A DNA stretch of 44,080 bases from Polyrhizophydium stewartii (Eukaryota; Chytridiomycota; Chytridiomycetes; Rhizophydiales): positions 1 through 44,080 of the forward strand of contig JADGIZ010000022.1 of the NCBI GenBank assembly GCA_027604665.1, written 5' to 3'. Of the stretch, positions 8,139 through 20,622 are shown in pieces. The notes beneath the pieces were generated by a model. It was not told the origin of the DNA. It worked only from the letters and a program-made list of their open reading frames with translations, and made no database searches. Within the stretch, counting starts at the first letter, position 1. Every line of letters starts with the position of its first letter. The translations under genes were made by a program, and so were the position numbers.

Positions 8139-11100
8139 ATGTCTCGGCCCGGCTGGATTCGCTCCCTCGCAAGCAAGGGAAACGAGCTGCGCGCGCAGCA
8201 GACCGATGGCCCGCAGTCGGTGTCGACGGCGGCCCCGACGCAGCAGCACGGCCAGCCCCAAATGCAGGGGCCGTCTTCTCCACAGACAACGCCCAGATCG
8301 TTTCTGCCGCTTGTCCCTGCCGGCAAAACAAACGCTGGCCTGACAGGGGGCTTCTCATGGCAGCGGCAGATACCGAATTCATTGTATCCGCATAGGCAGC
8401 CGCCGTCGCTGCTGCAGCCGCAGCTGCAGCCGTCGCAGCAGCAGCAGCAACAACAGCCGTCGCAGCATCAACAACCTCAGCTGCTGCACGCGTCGCATCT
8501 GCAGCAAAAGCACCAGCCGCCGAAGCAGTCCGGGGCATGGTTGCGGCCTTTTGACCGTGCGCGGAGCCAGTCCAGCCCCGCCGGCTCGTCCACGGCATCG
8601 AAGCACGCGCAAGCCACCGGTGATCTCGACGTCAACGATCTTGGGCAACAAAGCCAATACGCCTCGCAGAGTGGATCTGCCCCAACTGAGCAGAAGAGCC
8701 TCGGAGCGTCGCCGAATCTCTCAGCGGGAATCCCGCTGCAGCATCCCGTCGGACCAACAGCCATGCCCCCGATCGGAGCGGCCGGCTCGCTCTCTGTGTC
8801 TGCCGATGTGCATCCGAGGGTTCGCCCAACGAGCGGCCGGTCGGCGGTCGCGTCCGTCGAGTGCGATAACGAGCCCCAGTCGGCTTTGTCTCCAGCCGCT
8901 GGCGCGCAGCGAGCCCAGTACCACGCCGTCCCGCAAAACATTGAAAAGTTGAGCGACCAGCAGCCACAATCGCAAACCCAACCGCAGCAGCAACAGCAAC
9001 ACCAACAGCATGGCTCGGAGGCTACTCAGGCTCTTCAAGCGCCTCTTGATTCTGCTTCATCGGATATAGGCCAGCGAAGCCGATCTTCTACGTCGCAAGC
9101 GCCACCCGCAACTGCGTCAAAGCAGATTAATCCCCAGGGCACGACTCGGCTATTGGCCGAGGCGGAGCTTGGCCACCCGGAGAGCACGGCAAGCCAGCCG
9201 TCAACGCCGAAACGAGGCAAGAGCATGCGGAAGCGCGATCTCTCGCCGATCACCATCGACTCCCGGCCGCTGCAGGCGCAAGGATCGCGAGGCTTTCAAG
9301 AAGCAGTCGCCTCTCCAAAAGAGCGGATGCCCAAGTCTCCGTCGTCGGTTTCCAACAAGCCGTCTGCGCTGGCCGATCCTGAGCCGCCTCAAGGCTTTGG
9401 GCCAACGCAAGGTGCAAGTGGCAAGAGAGGCCCACTCATGCTCCACGTTGGAGTGTCGGCTGCAACTTCTGGAACCTCGACGGCGACTGCGGCGGGCGGC
9501 ACCAGCGCCACGGCAGGTGCCCATTCCGATCTGCGCGCATCTGGTCCAGCCCCGCTTGAAGGAAATGTAAATCGCTATTCCCGACGCTCGCCACTTTCAG
9601 CAACGTCATGCGGTTCCGACGAGCATTCCAAGGAGCCTGCACGCCAGATGCTCGCAATCCAAGACCAAGCTCTGTGCAGCGAGCCTTTGACTGTCGCGCA
9701 GCCGGTCTCGCAGCGGCGCGGATCCACATCGGAGCCCCCGCAGCCTCAGACAGTCACTTCACCTGTCGAGACAACGAGCGTGTTCTCTCGCAACACAAAG
9801 CTAGGCGAATCGCAAGACGAGCGCAGTACCCCGAAGCAGCAAAGGCCCCAGCCTTCACAAGCCGCAAACCGCGCTCGATCAGGCGGACAAGGGCATATTT
9901 CTTCGCTTACGTCGAGCCGATCCTACAACGCACGTCTGGCGGCGTCGGCTGGTTCCCAAAACTCTGATAGTCGGCCACTGCAGTCCAACTCGCGCGAATC
10001 TCAGGCAGGCAGTTTTACACAGATCGGTTCGAGTTTAGCCCCGGCTGGGAGCCTGCCTCCGGCACTGCCATCTACCGCATCGTCGTCGCTCGGACATGAT
10101 ACCGAGCTTCTAGCGCCGTCAACCAACGGTCGCCTCGCAGATCCGAAGCCTTCGTCTCCTTTACAACATCAGCAAGCACAGCAGGCGAATGCAGTCGCCC
10201 AGACGGACCATGCCTCTCGCCTTCGCCCCACATCGCCTCTTGCGCGCGCGGTTATCGGGAGCAACACAGAGCAGCAGTCGTCGCATCCGCCGCACGCTTC
10301 GGCAGTCCACCCGGTGGCTCAGCCCGGGCACCGCAATGGTAGGCGGATCCAGCAGCACGAAAAAACAAGTGACGCATCAAGTGCCGGCTCGGCCCCTTCG
10401 AGAGTATCTGCAAACCACAAAGCCTCTGGAGGAGCAAGTAATGCCACGGCGTCCGGAGAAGCTGGCGCGAGTGCACGAATGTTTGGCTCAGAGATTGACA
10501 TTAATGTGTCAAAGAGCCAAGCTTCTACGGCTGCAGTTGCCCGTGAAGTGGCTCGCGCAAACAGCATGCGCTTACTCGACAGCGCATCTGGATCTGGGGC
10601 AGCGGCTCTTGGAGCCACGCCCAGCTTGCTCGGCGCAGAGATCGGGACAGGTGCTGCTCAACATCGTAGTTCAGCTGCCCTTGACCAGCCCCGTAGCCGC
10701 AGAGGCTCGGCCGTCTTTGACCAGTCCCGCAGTCGTCGGGGAAGCACTCTCCTCTCACCGACCGGCGATGCCGGAACGACAGATTATGCGGGAGTCTCGC
10801 AGCTGGAGTCTCTGCTCAGTCCTCCCGCGTTGCACCGTGCCAACTCTCGCCGTGGATCGGGGCACGTGGTTGCCGCACAGTTGCACGGCCGCACTTGGGG
10901 CGGAGGCGCGGCGGATGGCGAGTCACTGCAAGCTCCGACCGAGAGCCATCTCTTGGGCGGGTCGCTGCTCAACGTCGGCGCGGATCAGCAGCTTCTGCGT
11001 CGCGGCAGCCGCTCCAGGCATGCATCGATTGCGGGACTTGCGCAACCGGCGGGATCCGAGGTCTCGACAACCACAGATCCAGCACCTCTGCAACTCGGCC

Positions 11101-13486
11101 GCGCAATCGGTACCGCTACGGGTTTGGCCACCGCGCACATGACGACAGCATCTTTGACACTGGCACCTGGTGCGACGAACGAAACTCACGTCTCATCGGC
11201 AACGCCCTCCAGCGCAGTCGCACAACCAAGTGGACGACAGAGACCAACCAAAGCCGGCTCAATAAGCCTTCCGCTGGGATCGGGATCCTCGGGCGGTGCT
11301 GGCGGCGGTGGAGGCGGCGGCGTCAGCAGCAGCGCGGCCAACACAACCACAGCAGCTGGCGCAGCAAGCAGCTGCAAAAACAGACCCACCAAGCCCACCA
11401 AGGAAGCTCTGTCCAAGTCTTCTCGTATTTCGTCCAAAGATATCAACAGCGTGCTGCGTGAATCGGAGATGCGCCACCAGCAGATGATTGCGCGTGTCAA
11501 GAAAACCCTGGGCGATCCTGGGCCTCTCGATCTAGCGGCCGTTGACGCAGACTTGGGAGAAGGCAGATCGCGCGAATCATCTGTTTCTTCCACCTCGGCG
11601 CCTTCCAGAGGCTTTGACCGCTCGCAGTCGGGAACCTCGGGCTCTGCTTCAACTGCGGGGACGGCAGGAGCGCACACTGCCATGCCGCTCTTGTTCTCAA
11701 CCATTCTCGAGCAAGCTGAGAAGGAGAACATGCGTCGGACGCGGAGGCCTAAAACGCGGTGGTCGCGCTTGTTCCGCTTGTTTATCATCCGTCGCCAGCT
11801 TTTCATCATGTACCTGCACGCCATGAAGTTCATTCCACCCGTTGCCGACCAGGACGAGATTGCAGCGATTCTAGAAAGTATCAAGAACAGGAAAATGGCC
11901 GCCGAGGCTCAGGCAGTGACCGAACGAGTGCGTCTGCATCGCTCCTTAATGCTTTCGCTTCTGTTGTGCAATTGACAGCTGCTATGGTTGCCGCGGCAGC
12001 TCGTGTCGCTCATCTTTGAGCGCGACCACTATGGGTCCAAGAAAGCAGTAGACTCGATTGAGCTGATACTTTCAGCGCACATCAAGAGTTTTGCTCGATA
12101 TCCCTATCAGCAGAGGCGCAACTTCTGCCAGCTTCTTGAGGTGAGAGTGGAACGCTGATTGAATCGCGTGCCGAGCATGGACTGACGCGCCGACACCCCA
12201 TATATGCAACATTGCCCATATGACTCCAGTATGAGCGGCATGCGCCGGTGCGAGTCTTGCTCCTACATCATGCTGTACACGCCGCCGCATCCAGATTTGC
12301 TAATAGCGCAGTGTAAGCAGGGGAAGCTGATCGTGATGGAGGGGCACCATGCCAATTCGTTCTACTTTGTGCTGTCGGGCAAGCTCGAGATATTCAAAGG
12401 CTGGAATGACGCCAAGTACAGGGTGCGGCGCTGCGTCTGATTCGGGTGTTGGGCACGGCTGCTGACCTCATCAAACAGCTAAACATTATCAGCCAGGGAG
12501 AGGGATTTGGAGACCGCACGATGAATGTCTTGCACGACAAACGGACGGCATCTGTAACAACAATCGACAACACAGAACTACTTCGTATTGAGAAACGTGA
12601 GCGATAACTGGTGAAGCAATTGGCGATGCCCTTGACGATGCGCTGATACGAGTCGTAAAATTGCCGTGTTTCCCGCAGAGGACTACATCGTGGTGCGTCA
12701 CCAACTACTGCCATGCTGGCAATGCAGTCCATGACATCATGGCCATTGCATACTGACACTGCGTCAAATTTTCAGTATGCAAAGCAGGCGTCAGAAGAGC
12801 TGACTTCGCGGATCGGCAAGATCTCGATGGTCCGACCCTTTGACAGAGAGGCCGCGGCGATAGAGAAACTGCTGCCTTGCATGCAGTTCCAGCAGTTTGA
12901 GCCGCAGCAGATCATTTTCAAGGACGACACAGCAAGTCATCAGCTTTTGTGGGTCCTCTCTGGCAGCTGCAGGTGCACAAAGCGAGTGCCATTTGTCAAG
13001 AAGCGCATTCAAGGCGAGGCTGGCTTCCACTACGCATCGTGGGACCCATCTCGGCCATTGGAGCCTGGCGAGGAAGTTGTCGAGGAGCTACTCGCGATCA
13101 CGGAGCTCTCGGTTGGCGACAGCTTCCCCAGTCTTCCAAATCTCCCTATGCCGATCGATCAAAACACAATGCTCCCAAAGTTCGATCGCGACCATTATAT
13201 TCGCCTGCTCAAGGATGCAAAGCCGGTCGTCAGTCCCGTCGCGCTGGTGGCCAACACGAGCATGGAGATCATGTCGCTCTCACGGCTCGAGTTTGTGCAG
13301 AGTGTCGACGAAGACTCGATCCAGTATATGCTCGAGGATCAGAACAGCATCCTGAACATTCCTATCGGCAAGTTGCAAGAGGCATTTCTGCAGCGCCGCC
13401 AGTGGGACACATACAAGAAGAAGATTCGCAGCGAGTACGGCGTCATCTCCAAGAGCGGCTTTACGGCTTCGACAAAGCGGAAATAG
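8139..13486 (+). CDS. CNB-A: giant disordered protein with two cyclic-nucleotide-binding folds
   Basis: Seven exons (8139-11927, 11979-12140, 12230-12247, 12312-12422, 12479-12596, 12679-12692, 12776-13486) give 1640 aa. The start is the ATG of MSRPGWIRSL. Residues 1-1160 are low-complexity Ser/Gln/Pro with polyQ runs and no visible domain. A basic helical module follows (about 1190-1315: RWSRLFRLFIIRRQLF ... FARYPYQQRRNFCQLLE). The first CNB fold spans about 1318-1405: GKLIVMEGHHANSFYFVLSG, then GFGDRTMNVLHDKRTASV. The second, at about 1440-1590, keeps the strand pattern (QIIFKD ... LLWVLSGSCR) but has VGDSFPSL instead of a phosphate-binding cassette. Two exons are microexons, of 18 nt (YERHAP) and 14 nt (QDYIV region). 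A CNB fold binds cAMP or cGMP and passes on a shape change. No kinase, channel or exchange-factor domain is attached, so the output is unknown. CNB-B starts 88 bp after the stop. Confidence 0.85.
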
Positions 13487-13492
13487 CTTTTT

Positions 13493-13498
13493 AATAAA
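13493..13498 (+). terminator. AATAAA polyadenylation signal of CNB-A
   Basis: AATAAA lies 7 bp after the stop codon of CNB-A and about 75 bp before the start of CNB-B. The 3' UTR must be very short, as the tight spacing of the tandem pair requires. Confidence 0.55.
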
Positions 13499-13574
13499 TG
13501 CCTTTGGTTCAGTCGTGCTGTGGATTGGAGCCCGGTATGGCGACCTCAGACATCCGCTCAGGTTTCCACCACTG

Positions 13575-16500
13575 ATGAATTCTCACCGTGCGCCGACCGC
13601 CACCCAAACTCTGGGGCAAGGTGGGGCTCCGCCATCTGGGCGGCCGCAGCAGCCAATGAAGCTCTTCTGATCGCCAGCTTGTAATGCAGCGAGCCCAGCG
13701 GGTTCACCAGCGTCGCAAGCGCCGGTGCCGTCGTCCCCCGGAAGATCCACAGCCATCGGAGCCCACTGCTTGCGGCCGCCGACGCTGGCCTCGTCGAATC
13801 GCACCAAAACAGCGCCCGTGCAGCTCCCATCACTTGTCAAGAGTGTACCCGACCCTTCAGCAGAAGCAGGGGCTCCCAGCCAGCAGCAAAGTGTCCTTGC
13901 TGGCACACCTCGCACGCTCAGGGCCGCGCGCAATGAGGCTACTCCAAACATCTCCGGCGCTTTTTGGCCGCAATCACCCGTCGCACCATCAGATTGCGTG
14001 CCGCCTTCCTCTGCAATCTCTGCGCAACTTGTCCGCTGTGCGCCGCCCCCACCGACGAATACGGCTGCGTCTGGGAGGCCGGCCGCACCGACGGCAGTAG
14101 CTACGCGCTTACCTGGCGCCACGTCTGGCAGTCCGAAGCCGCGTCCAGCGGAGGGATCGCCACGGGCCGACGCTCGTCCAGTCAAGCAGAGGCCTGCGTC
14201 GGGCATGATCACCATCGCTCGGGAGTCTGGCTCCCAGTCGCACGATGCCCGATCGCCTGTTCCTCGCATGAAACGCGAGAAAGAGGGCGACCAAACGAAG
14301 CGTCACGCTCCTCACGCATTGCCTTGTACCAGAGCCAGCATCAGCGAAAGGATGGCATCAAGCGACTCGTCTCAGCCAGAAGCCGTCCAGCAGATCCTCA
14401 AAAGCTTCGCGCCAGAAGCTGTAGCGGATCACGAGCACGCAAAACAGCGATCTCCTGGAGCTGAGCTGCAAACCTTTGCTGCTGCAGCAGATCCCGCACG
14501 ATCGTTGGCGTCGTTAGATCATGGAGGCTCGCCAGCACTGTCGCGGCAAGCTGGATTGATAGACGCGTTACCCCAACGGCCTTTGCAGAGCAACCTCTGC
14601 GAGAACCCCACGGACAAGGACAAAGTTGAGGCCAAAACCTTCGGCAAGCTGCCATCCGAAGGCATCGCCAATCATTGTGCTGTTGATGCAGTGTCGTCTG
14701 GTCCATTAGCCACAGCTCAACCCAGAGCCGCACTAGCCAGCAGATTACAAGGCCCCGACGGCGTCTTATCCGTAACTCCATCAAAGTGCGCAGCGATCTT
14801 TGCGCCAGATTCAGAGATTTCCGACCGCAACACGGACGTCGCGAGAGCCAGTGTTGCGCGTCTTGCCGGGTCTCCTCCCACCGTGAAAAGCCCGGAATCA
14901 GCACGACCGGAGCAGAGGCAGAGAGTTAGTGTATCCGGCTCAAGCCGCCGGACTCGCACCAACTCAGCCGCACAATCCAGTCTCGGAGCTATGGCGACAG
15001 CTAATCTTCCCGAATCGACGAGACAGACTGAATCGCCACAAAGAGTGTCTTCGTTCACCATGCCACCAGATCCCAAGAAGGCGGCGGCTCATATGGCACC
15101 AGAGTCTATCACCAAAAGCCTCACGCTCGAGCCGACATTCCTTGCAGCTAGAGTCGTTGGCGAGCCTGAGGTGACTGCGAATCTGAACCATCGACGGGAA
15201 GCGCGATGTCTGACCAATCTCGAGCCTCACAGGATTTTGCCGCAGTGCCAGGTTCGCCGGCTGTGCAAACATCAACAGCGGCGGCAGCCAATCGCGCTCC
15301 AGTAGGTCTGCACATGCGCCCTCAGCCCCGAAGGCGCCGTGCCACCGTCGACTGCTCCGACAGCGCAGATCAAGCAGCATCTGCACGCGCGACCCCGGGC
15401 GTGATCAGGCAGGCTTCACATGAAGCAATGCAGAGCTTTCCGGCAAAAGATGTGGCATCGCCACCCACACCAGTCCTTCGGCGCGGTCGGGTCGGCTCAA
15501 TCTCTGCGCTATTAGCTCAACGCGAATCTGCCTCATCAGCGTCGCTATCAACCACAGCAGCTCCTGGCCTGCCAGCGAAAGTATTTGCACAAGTCGCGCC
15601 ATCTGTGTCGGAAACGCACGACAAGGCGGCGTCTGTTTTCCGATCAAGCTCGAGCAGTATTCTCAAAACGCTTCGCGAGCCACGTGCCATGGACGCGGGA
15701 GCCTCGAGATTTATCGTGCGCGATTCGGACGACAAGTTTGCTTCTACGCCAGGGTCGCGCTCGCGTATGAGCTCGGCTGATCAGATCGCATCCACAATTG
15801 AGGCGTCGGACCAGACACGCCAGCGGCTGGCAGGCATTCTTTCAAGGCGAGGCACTCGAGGGAGCCTCGGTAATATCGCCGACGATCTTGTCGGTGCAGA
15901 CAAAGCTGCCGCATCCGGCGCAGACACTGCAGGCGCGGCCGGGATGCCATCTTCGGGACGGCACTCGAGACGTTCAAGTGCAAAAGTGTTTGTGCCTCCG
16001 GTGCGCGATGCCGAATATCAAGCCGCAATTGCTGAAGAGGACACAATCGAGCATGCGCAGCGACTGCAAAAGCGCACAAAGGCCCGGGATCGATGGCAGC
16101 GCGCATTTCGCGGTGTCCAGATCCTTCGCATGTTCTTGTGCGTATATGAGCGTATTTGTCAGAGGCCTCGCGACTATGACGCCGAGTCGAGTGCGGACAT
16201 CGAGACACTCACAAACCAGTTGCGGAGTCATTTTTCCACAAAGAGCGATGCGGTCACGCAGCGAGTGATTTCAGTTACAAGCAAGTCGCCAAGCAAGAGA
16301 ACCAACGTCGAAGTTGAGCAGCTGGCAAAACTGCTTACGGGCAGGATTCGCAGTTTTGCACGCTACACGATGGAGCAGCGCATACATTTTTGCCAGATTA
16401 TGCAGGTCGGAGGCTCGTCTGCGCGATGCCATTTGCTGAAAACATGCTGACAGCACTCAAAATTGTTGTTGGCAGTACGAGGAGCATGCTCAGGTGGGAC

Positions 16501-17530
16501 TTGCTCTGATTTCGCAGCGTTGCACTTTGAGTGGCGTCCAGCACTAACGGCACCACGCAACGTATTTTGCCCGAGTGCAGAATCGAGTTATACTGAGAGA
16601 GGGCCACATATCGTCCGGCTTCTATTTTCTGTTGTCCGGGCAGGTCGAAGCGTTTCGTATTATCGAGCGCGTCAAACATCGGGTGAGACTCCGGCACAGG
16701 ATGCCTGCCGCGCGTCAAAGCGAAAGCTAATGAGCAGTGTCATCTAGTTGAATATCGTGAACGCGGGAGAGTCTTTTGGTGAGCGGAGTATGTTCCGACT
16801 CGGCGACTTTCGCCAAGCGTCGATCGCCACAACCGCGCCATGCGAGTTTCTGAGGATCCACAAGCTCGAGTTCTTACGCATCACCAAGGCACGCGACGAA
16901 CAGATGATGCAGCAGCGCAAGGGCGTGCTCATGGACGTGCCGCACTTTGGCAGTGGTGGACCCGAAATTCTGGACCAGCTGCTCTCGTTCTGCGACTTTC
17001 TGCACTTCAACTCGCAACAGATCATTGTCCACCAGGATATCCATGCCACACAGCTGTTCACAATCATGTCGGGCTCATGCCGATGTGTGCGGAGCGTGCC
17101 GTTTGTTCGGCGTAAAGGCCTCCTTGCACCGTACGACGAAAGCAGCGTCTTGCGCGACGGCGACGAGGTGGTGCATCAGACGCTGACTGTCATGGAGCTG
17201 GGCGTCGGCGACTATTTTCCCGGACTGCCCCCGCCGACAATCACGCCGTTTCGGCGAGAGAATTACGCCTTGCAGCTCATGGCCGAGGACGCGGTCAACA
17301 CAAAGAGCCGCACGCCCATCTCTGTAATTGCCAGCAGCCCCGTCGAGGTCGTTGCCATCAACCGACATCACTTTGGCTTGCATGCACCCGAATCTGTTGT
17401 TCTGAGAGTGATTGAGGACAGCCAGATTTTCAAGGTTCCTCTCGGCGAACTGCAGGAGGCGTATCTCGAGCGGCTCAAGTGGGATATGTTTAAGAAAAAG
17501 GTGACTCAAGAGCTGCAAGTCCGCAAGTAG
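13575..17530 (+). CDS. CNB-B: disordered protein with two cyclic-nucleotide-binding folds
   Basis: Six exons (13575-13620, 13690-15170, 15233-16405, 16476-16493, 16581-16682, 16748-17530) give 1200 aa. The 46-nt first exon (MNSHRAPTATQTLGQ) is the least certain; it splices over a stop in the downstream frame with a GTGGGG donor. Residues 1-770 are Ser/Ala/Pro-rich and disordered. The basic helical module (about 785-900) contains RWQRAFRGVQILRMFLCVYE and ends FARYTMEQRIHFCQIMQ. The 18-nt microexon encodes YEEHAQ. CNB fold 1 (about 895-985) has NRVILREGHISSGFYFLLSG and GESFGERSMFRLGDFRQASI. It is the only family member that keeps the canonical FGE glutamate, which holds the ribose in PKA-type sites. 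Fold 2 (about 1005-1160) has QQIIVHQD and LGVGDYFPGL and lacks a cassette. The C-terminus is Lys-rich (FKKKVTQELQVRK). It is convergent with the R2-like gene, whose stop is 221 bp away. Confidence 0.83.
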
Positions 17531-17751
17531 CGGAGTGGACCCTGCCAGTCTGCGGCCATTGCGGACTCGGGCATGCTGGTGAACATTTTGTGGGCTCAGC
17601 TCTGGCGAACCCTCAGCAATTAGCAAGAATAAGCAACATCCGTGTGTTTCAGAGGCCGATTTATGACGCGCCGGACACGGCGAGATGCTATCGCCAAGAC
17701 GCGGCGCGCCAGCACATTCCCAACGGCAGCCAGTCGGCTCGCCAAACCGAG

Positions 17752-19386
17752 TTAAAAGTCTTCGTCGAGGGTGAATGCAATCTCGCCCGAGTCCATCTTC
17801 TGAACGGGAGCAGCAGCAGACTGCGCCGCTTGCACAACCGGGCGCTCACTCTTCCTGGCTTCGCGCTCGACGAGTGCAGCAATCCAAGGCAGCGGGTCCT
17901 GGACCCCGTAAATACCAGCAATGCCGAGATCAGCGAGGCATGCATCAGCAAGAAACTCGATGCGCCGCAGGAGCGTGTCCTTGCTGACGGTTCTGCCGCA
18001 AAGCGCTAGGCTGCCCCCAGAAAGTTGGAACATGTCGGCGATGAGCGCCTGCTCTGCCTCGACTGCCGCCGAGACCAGCTCGTGGATTGTGGCGACGTCA
18101 GCCTGGCTGTTGAGCCTCGACTTGAGCAGAGCAGAGAACTTGAAGTACTGATGCTGGTCCTCGTGGATCTTGAGCACAGCATGCACGAGGCCTTGGAGCG
18201 GGTGCGACTCGCGGCTGTGGGGAGACAGCGCCGCAGTCTCGGGACCGGCCAGATGCGCAACAGCGTGGAAGATTGAAACGCCATGGAGCGCCTGGAAGAT
18301 TGCCAGCGCAGTAATCCGTGCTGAGAATGCGGCCGTAGACTTTGTCATGTGCTTCTCGCACCACTGCGTCCAGATCGCACGGCTTGGCACTGGGAGAGGG
18401 AGAGCAGCAGGCACGTCAGCATACAACGATGCGGCTTGGCAGCAGCCGTGCGACCGGCGTACATTGCAAGATGACGTCGACAAGGTCGTCGCGCTGCTGC
18501 TCCGTGGGCGAGAGCATGTCGAGCACGACGGTGCATAGCTCGCCGTGAATGTTCTTTTGCATCAGCTCAAAGCCAAAGAAGCAGCGGGCCTCGGGGATCT
18601 GGATCTCGTCCGAGAAGCGCGACAGGATGGTCTCTGTGGCGACCCCAGAGCCGACGCACAGGCTGCTGACGGCCTGGAGGATGAACGACTGCTCCTTGCG
18701 CGAGAGCGACTCAAAGTCTGCTTGGCGTCAGCGGCATCCGATTGGCTGAGCGCGTCCGATCCGGACACCCCATCCGATCCGACAAGGCCGCAGGCCCTCA
18801 CGAGAGCCGCGTGGCGTGGGGGCTCGGAGATGGCAGGCAGAGGCGGGAGGCGTAGAAGAGCCACGCACCGTCAAGGTCGTCGGACATCTCAACCTCCTCG
18901 GCACTCCAGAAGTTGGCCTCGGCGTTCTTGTACGCTTGCCAGACCTGGGTTGAGTTGGTGCGGCGCGGTTCGGACGTGCGAACAGGTCGGAGGTCAGCCG
19001 TGGCCCCGAGCCGCAGGGTGCCCTGGCGCGGGGGCCTCCGCACGCAGCGAGGCGGGCCACGGTGCAGCGGGAGCGGGCCGGTGGACAGGCAGCGCACTCA
19101 CGTCGTGGAACTGGATCGGGAAGAGCACGAAGCGCCTGGGGTTCGGCTTGAGCAGCGGCTCGTCCGATGCCTCTGAGAGCGACAGGCCGCGCAGAGTGTC
19201 GGCGGCCTCGTCGGCGGCAACGGGGTCCGCCTCCGGACGGGAATCGGGGTCGGCGTGCTCTGCGGCCTCGCCGGCGGCCTTGGCCGCGGCCTCTGCACGG
19301 GCGCTGGCGCGCTTCGCCGCGCGGGCGAGCTTGCTCTTGCGCATCTTTGGCTGGGCGTCGGTAAGCGCGGTGGTCTGCAGCTCCAT
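17752..19386 (-). CDS. Ribonucleotide reductase small-subunit (R2) homologue lacking metal ligands and radical tyrosine (Rnr4-like)
   Basis: Four exons (19102-19386, 18869-18944, 18463-18717, 17752-18389) give 417 aa, the usual R2 length. R2 identity is clear from PLLKPNPRRFVLFPIQFHDVW, then NAEANFWSAEEVEMSDDL, EARCFFGFELMQKNIH, RRIEFLADACLADLG, and the C-terminal FTLDEDF, the tail that docks R2 on the large subunit. R2 normally holds a di-iron centre and tyrosyl radical that start reduction of ribonucleoside diphosphates. Aligned by eye with mouse R2, the ligand Asp of EEVD is Glu, the Glu of MENIH is Lys, the Glu of VEGIFF is His, the Glu and His of DEGLH are Gln and Val, and the radical Tyr of EMYS is Cys. 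Only the His of NIH remains. Such a protein should be catalytically dead but may pair with an active R2, as yeast Rnr4 does with Rnr2. Residues 15-75 are a charged Ala-rich addition. It is divergent from the J-domain gene (130 bp). Confidence 0.88.
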
Positions 19387-19516
19387 CTTACAGAGACCTT
19401 TTGCAGGGCCAGCGTCGGCAAGCGAGCCATTTGTTCTCGTCCTCAGGCGGGTCTTTTGCCCAACACTGCGTCCCGGAACCACATCACACATCGAGGTTTG
19501 CCCGAAAGCCGTCGTC

Positions 19517-20469
19517 ATGGCCGAGCAGCAGAGCCGCACCTTTTACGACGTCCTGGGCGTCAAGCCCTCCGCCAAGGACGAGGAGATCCGCCAGGGATAC
19601 ATCCGCGAGTCTGTGGGTCGCAGCCGCCATCTGCGTTTGGCCTGACCCTTGCGGCGGCGGCGGCGGGCGGCAGCTTCCCAGCCTCGCCCCGACACGCAGC
19701 CGAGTCGCATATTCACGTGCACCAAAGCAGCCCGCCGGCCCCTGCCCCCTGCAGCCGAGGACAGCACCGAGCTGCTGCCGCTGGCCGCAGAAAGGGCGCC
19801 GGATGCTGACACCTGCGGCCGCCACCTTCGCTGCCGGCTCGCCCGCGTGCAGCTCAAGTACCACCCTGACAGGAATCCCGCCGAGGACGCAACCCAGCGC
19901 TTCCAGGAAATAGCGAACGCTTACTATGCCCTGAGGTGCCTGCGCAGCTGCCGCTGGCCTCAACGCCTTGCCAGCACGGACTGACGCAAGCCGCGCTTGG
20001 CGCGCCGCGGGGGATGGCAGCGACAAGCAGCGCCGCGCAGAGTATGATGCCTCGCTCAAGGACGCCGGCGTTTATCCCGCAGAGTCGGTGAATCCGTTCA
20101 CCATCTTTGGCCAGGTCTTTGACGAGCTTCTCATCCCCGAGGTCCCCAACCCGACCTACTTCTGGCAGCCCGTTGGCAGCGCCGCCGGTGCCCTCCTCGG
20201 GTGCGTTGCTGTTGCAGCCTGCTGCTCGCGCACACGCTCCGGCGCACACTTGGAGGCAGTCGGCTGACCGTTCGTTCTACGAAAGCTTCATTGTGCTCAA
20301 CATCCCCGGCGCCGTGATCGGCGGCTACTATGGCAACCGCATGGGCAAGATCCGCGACATGAAGGGCCGCTCTGTTTACGAGGCCTTTGCCCAGCTGTCG
20401 AGCGAGCGGAGAAAGGAGATCCTCTCTGCCCTCGGCAAGAAGTTCTTCACTTCGGCCATCACCAACTAA
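19517..20469 (+). CDS. J-domain (DnaJ/Hsp40) protein with a C-terminal glycine-rich hydrophobic segment
   Basis: Four exons (19517-19612, 19853-19935, 20021-20200, 20286-20469) give 180 aa. The introns (240, 85 and 85 nt) have GTGGGT, GTGCCT and GTGCGT donors. The J domain fills residues 8-70: FYDVLGVKPSAKDEEIRQGY, LKYHPDRNPAEDA with the HPD tripeptide, and LSDKQRRAEYD. HPD is the motif that stimulates Hsp70 ATPase. The middle (SVNPFTIFGQVFDELLIPEV) resembles the linker of fungal one-domain J proteins. At about 110-140 a Gly/Ala-rich hydrophobic stretch (GSAAGALLGFIVLNIPGAV, then IGGYYGNRMGKI) could be a membrane-inserted segment. It lacks the zinc-finger and substrate domains of class A/B Hsp40s. 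The probable role is recruitment of an Hsp70 at a membrane; which membrane cannot be told. The first two exons splice in the middle of the J domain. Confidence 0.88.
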
Positions 20470-20622
20470 TCATCCTCGTCTGGCCTGCCTTGCCGACAGC
20501 ACCTCTCGTCCCCTGCCCCCACGCGCCTTGCGTCCGCATCTGCATCTGCCGCCAGAGCCTCATCTGCATCCTTCCTCAGAATGAAAATCGAACTTGTCCC
20601 GGCAATCCAGCGGCGGCGTTAG

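Noticed and set aside
8400..9020. CAG/CAA runs that look like an expandable triplet repeat
   Set aside because: They code for polyglutamine in CNB-A with mixed CAG and CAA codons; ordinary low complexity for such disordered proteins.
13725..13727. Start of CNB-B at a GTG codon
   Set aside because: GTG starts are not expected for a nuclear gene; an ATG exon at 13575-13620 with a fitting intron explains the frame better.
13583..14269. Minus-strand open frame of 228 codons over the start of CNB-B
   Set aside because: It is a shadow of the Ser/Pro-rich N-terminus of CNB-B, with no start context or domain of its own.
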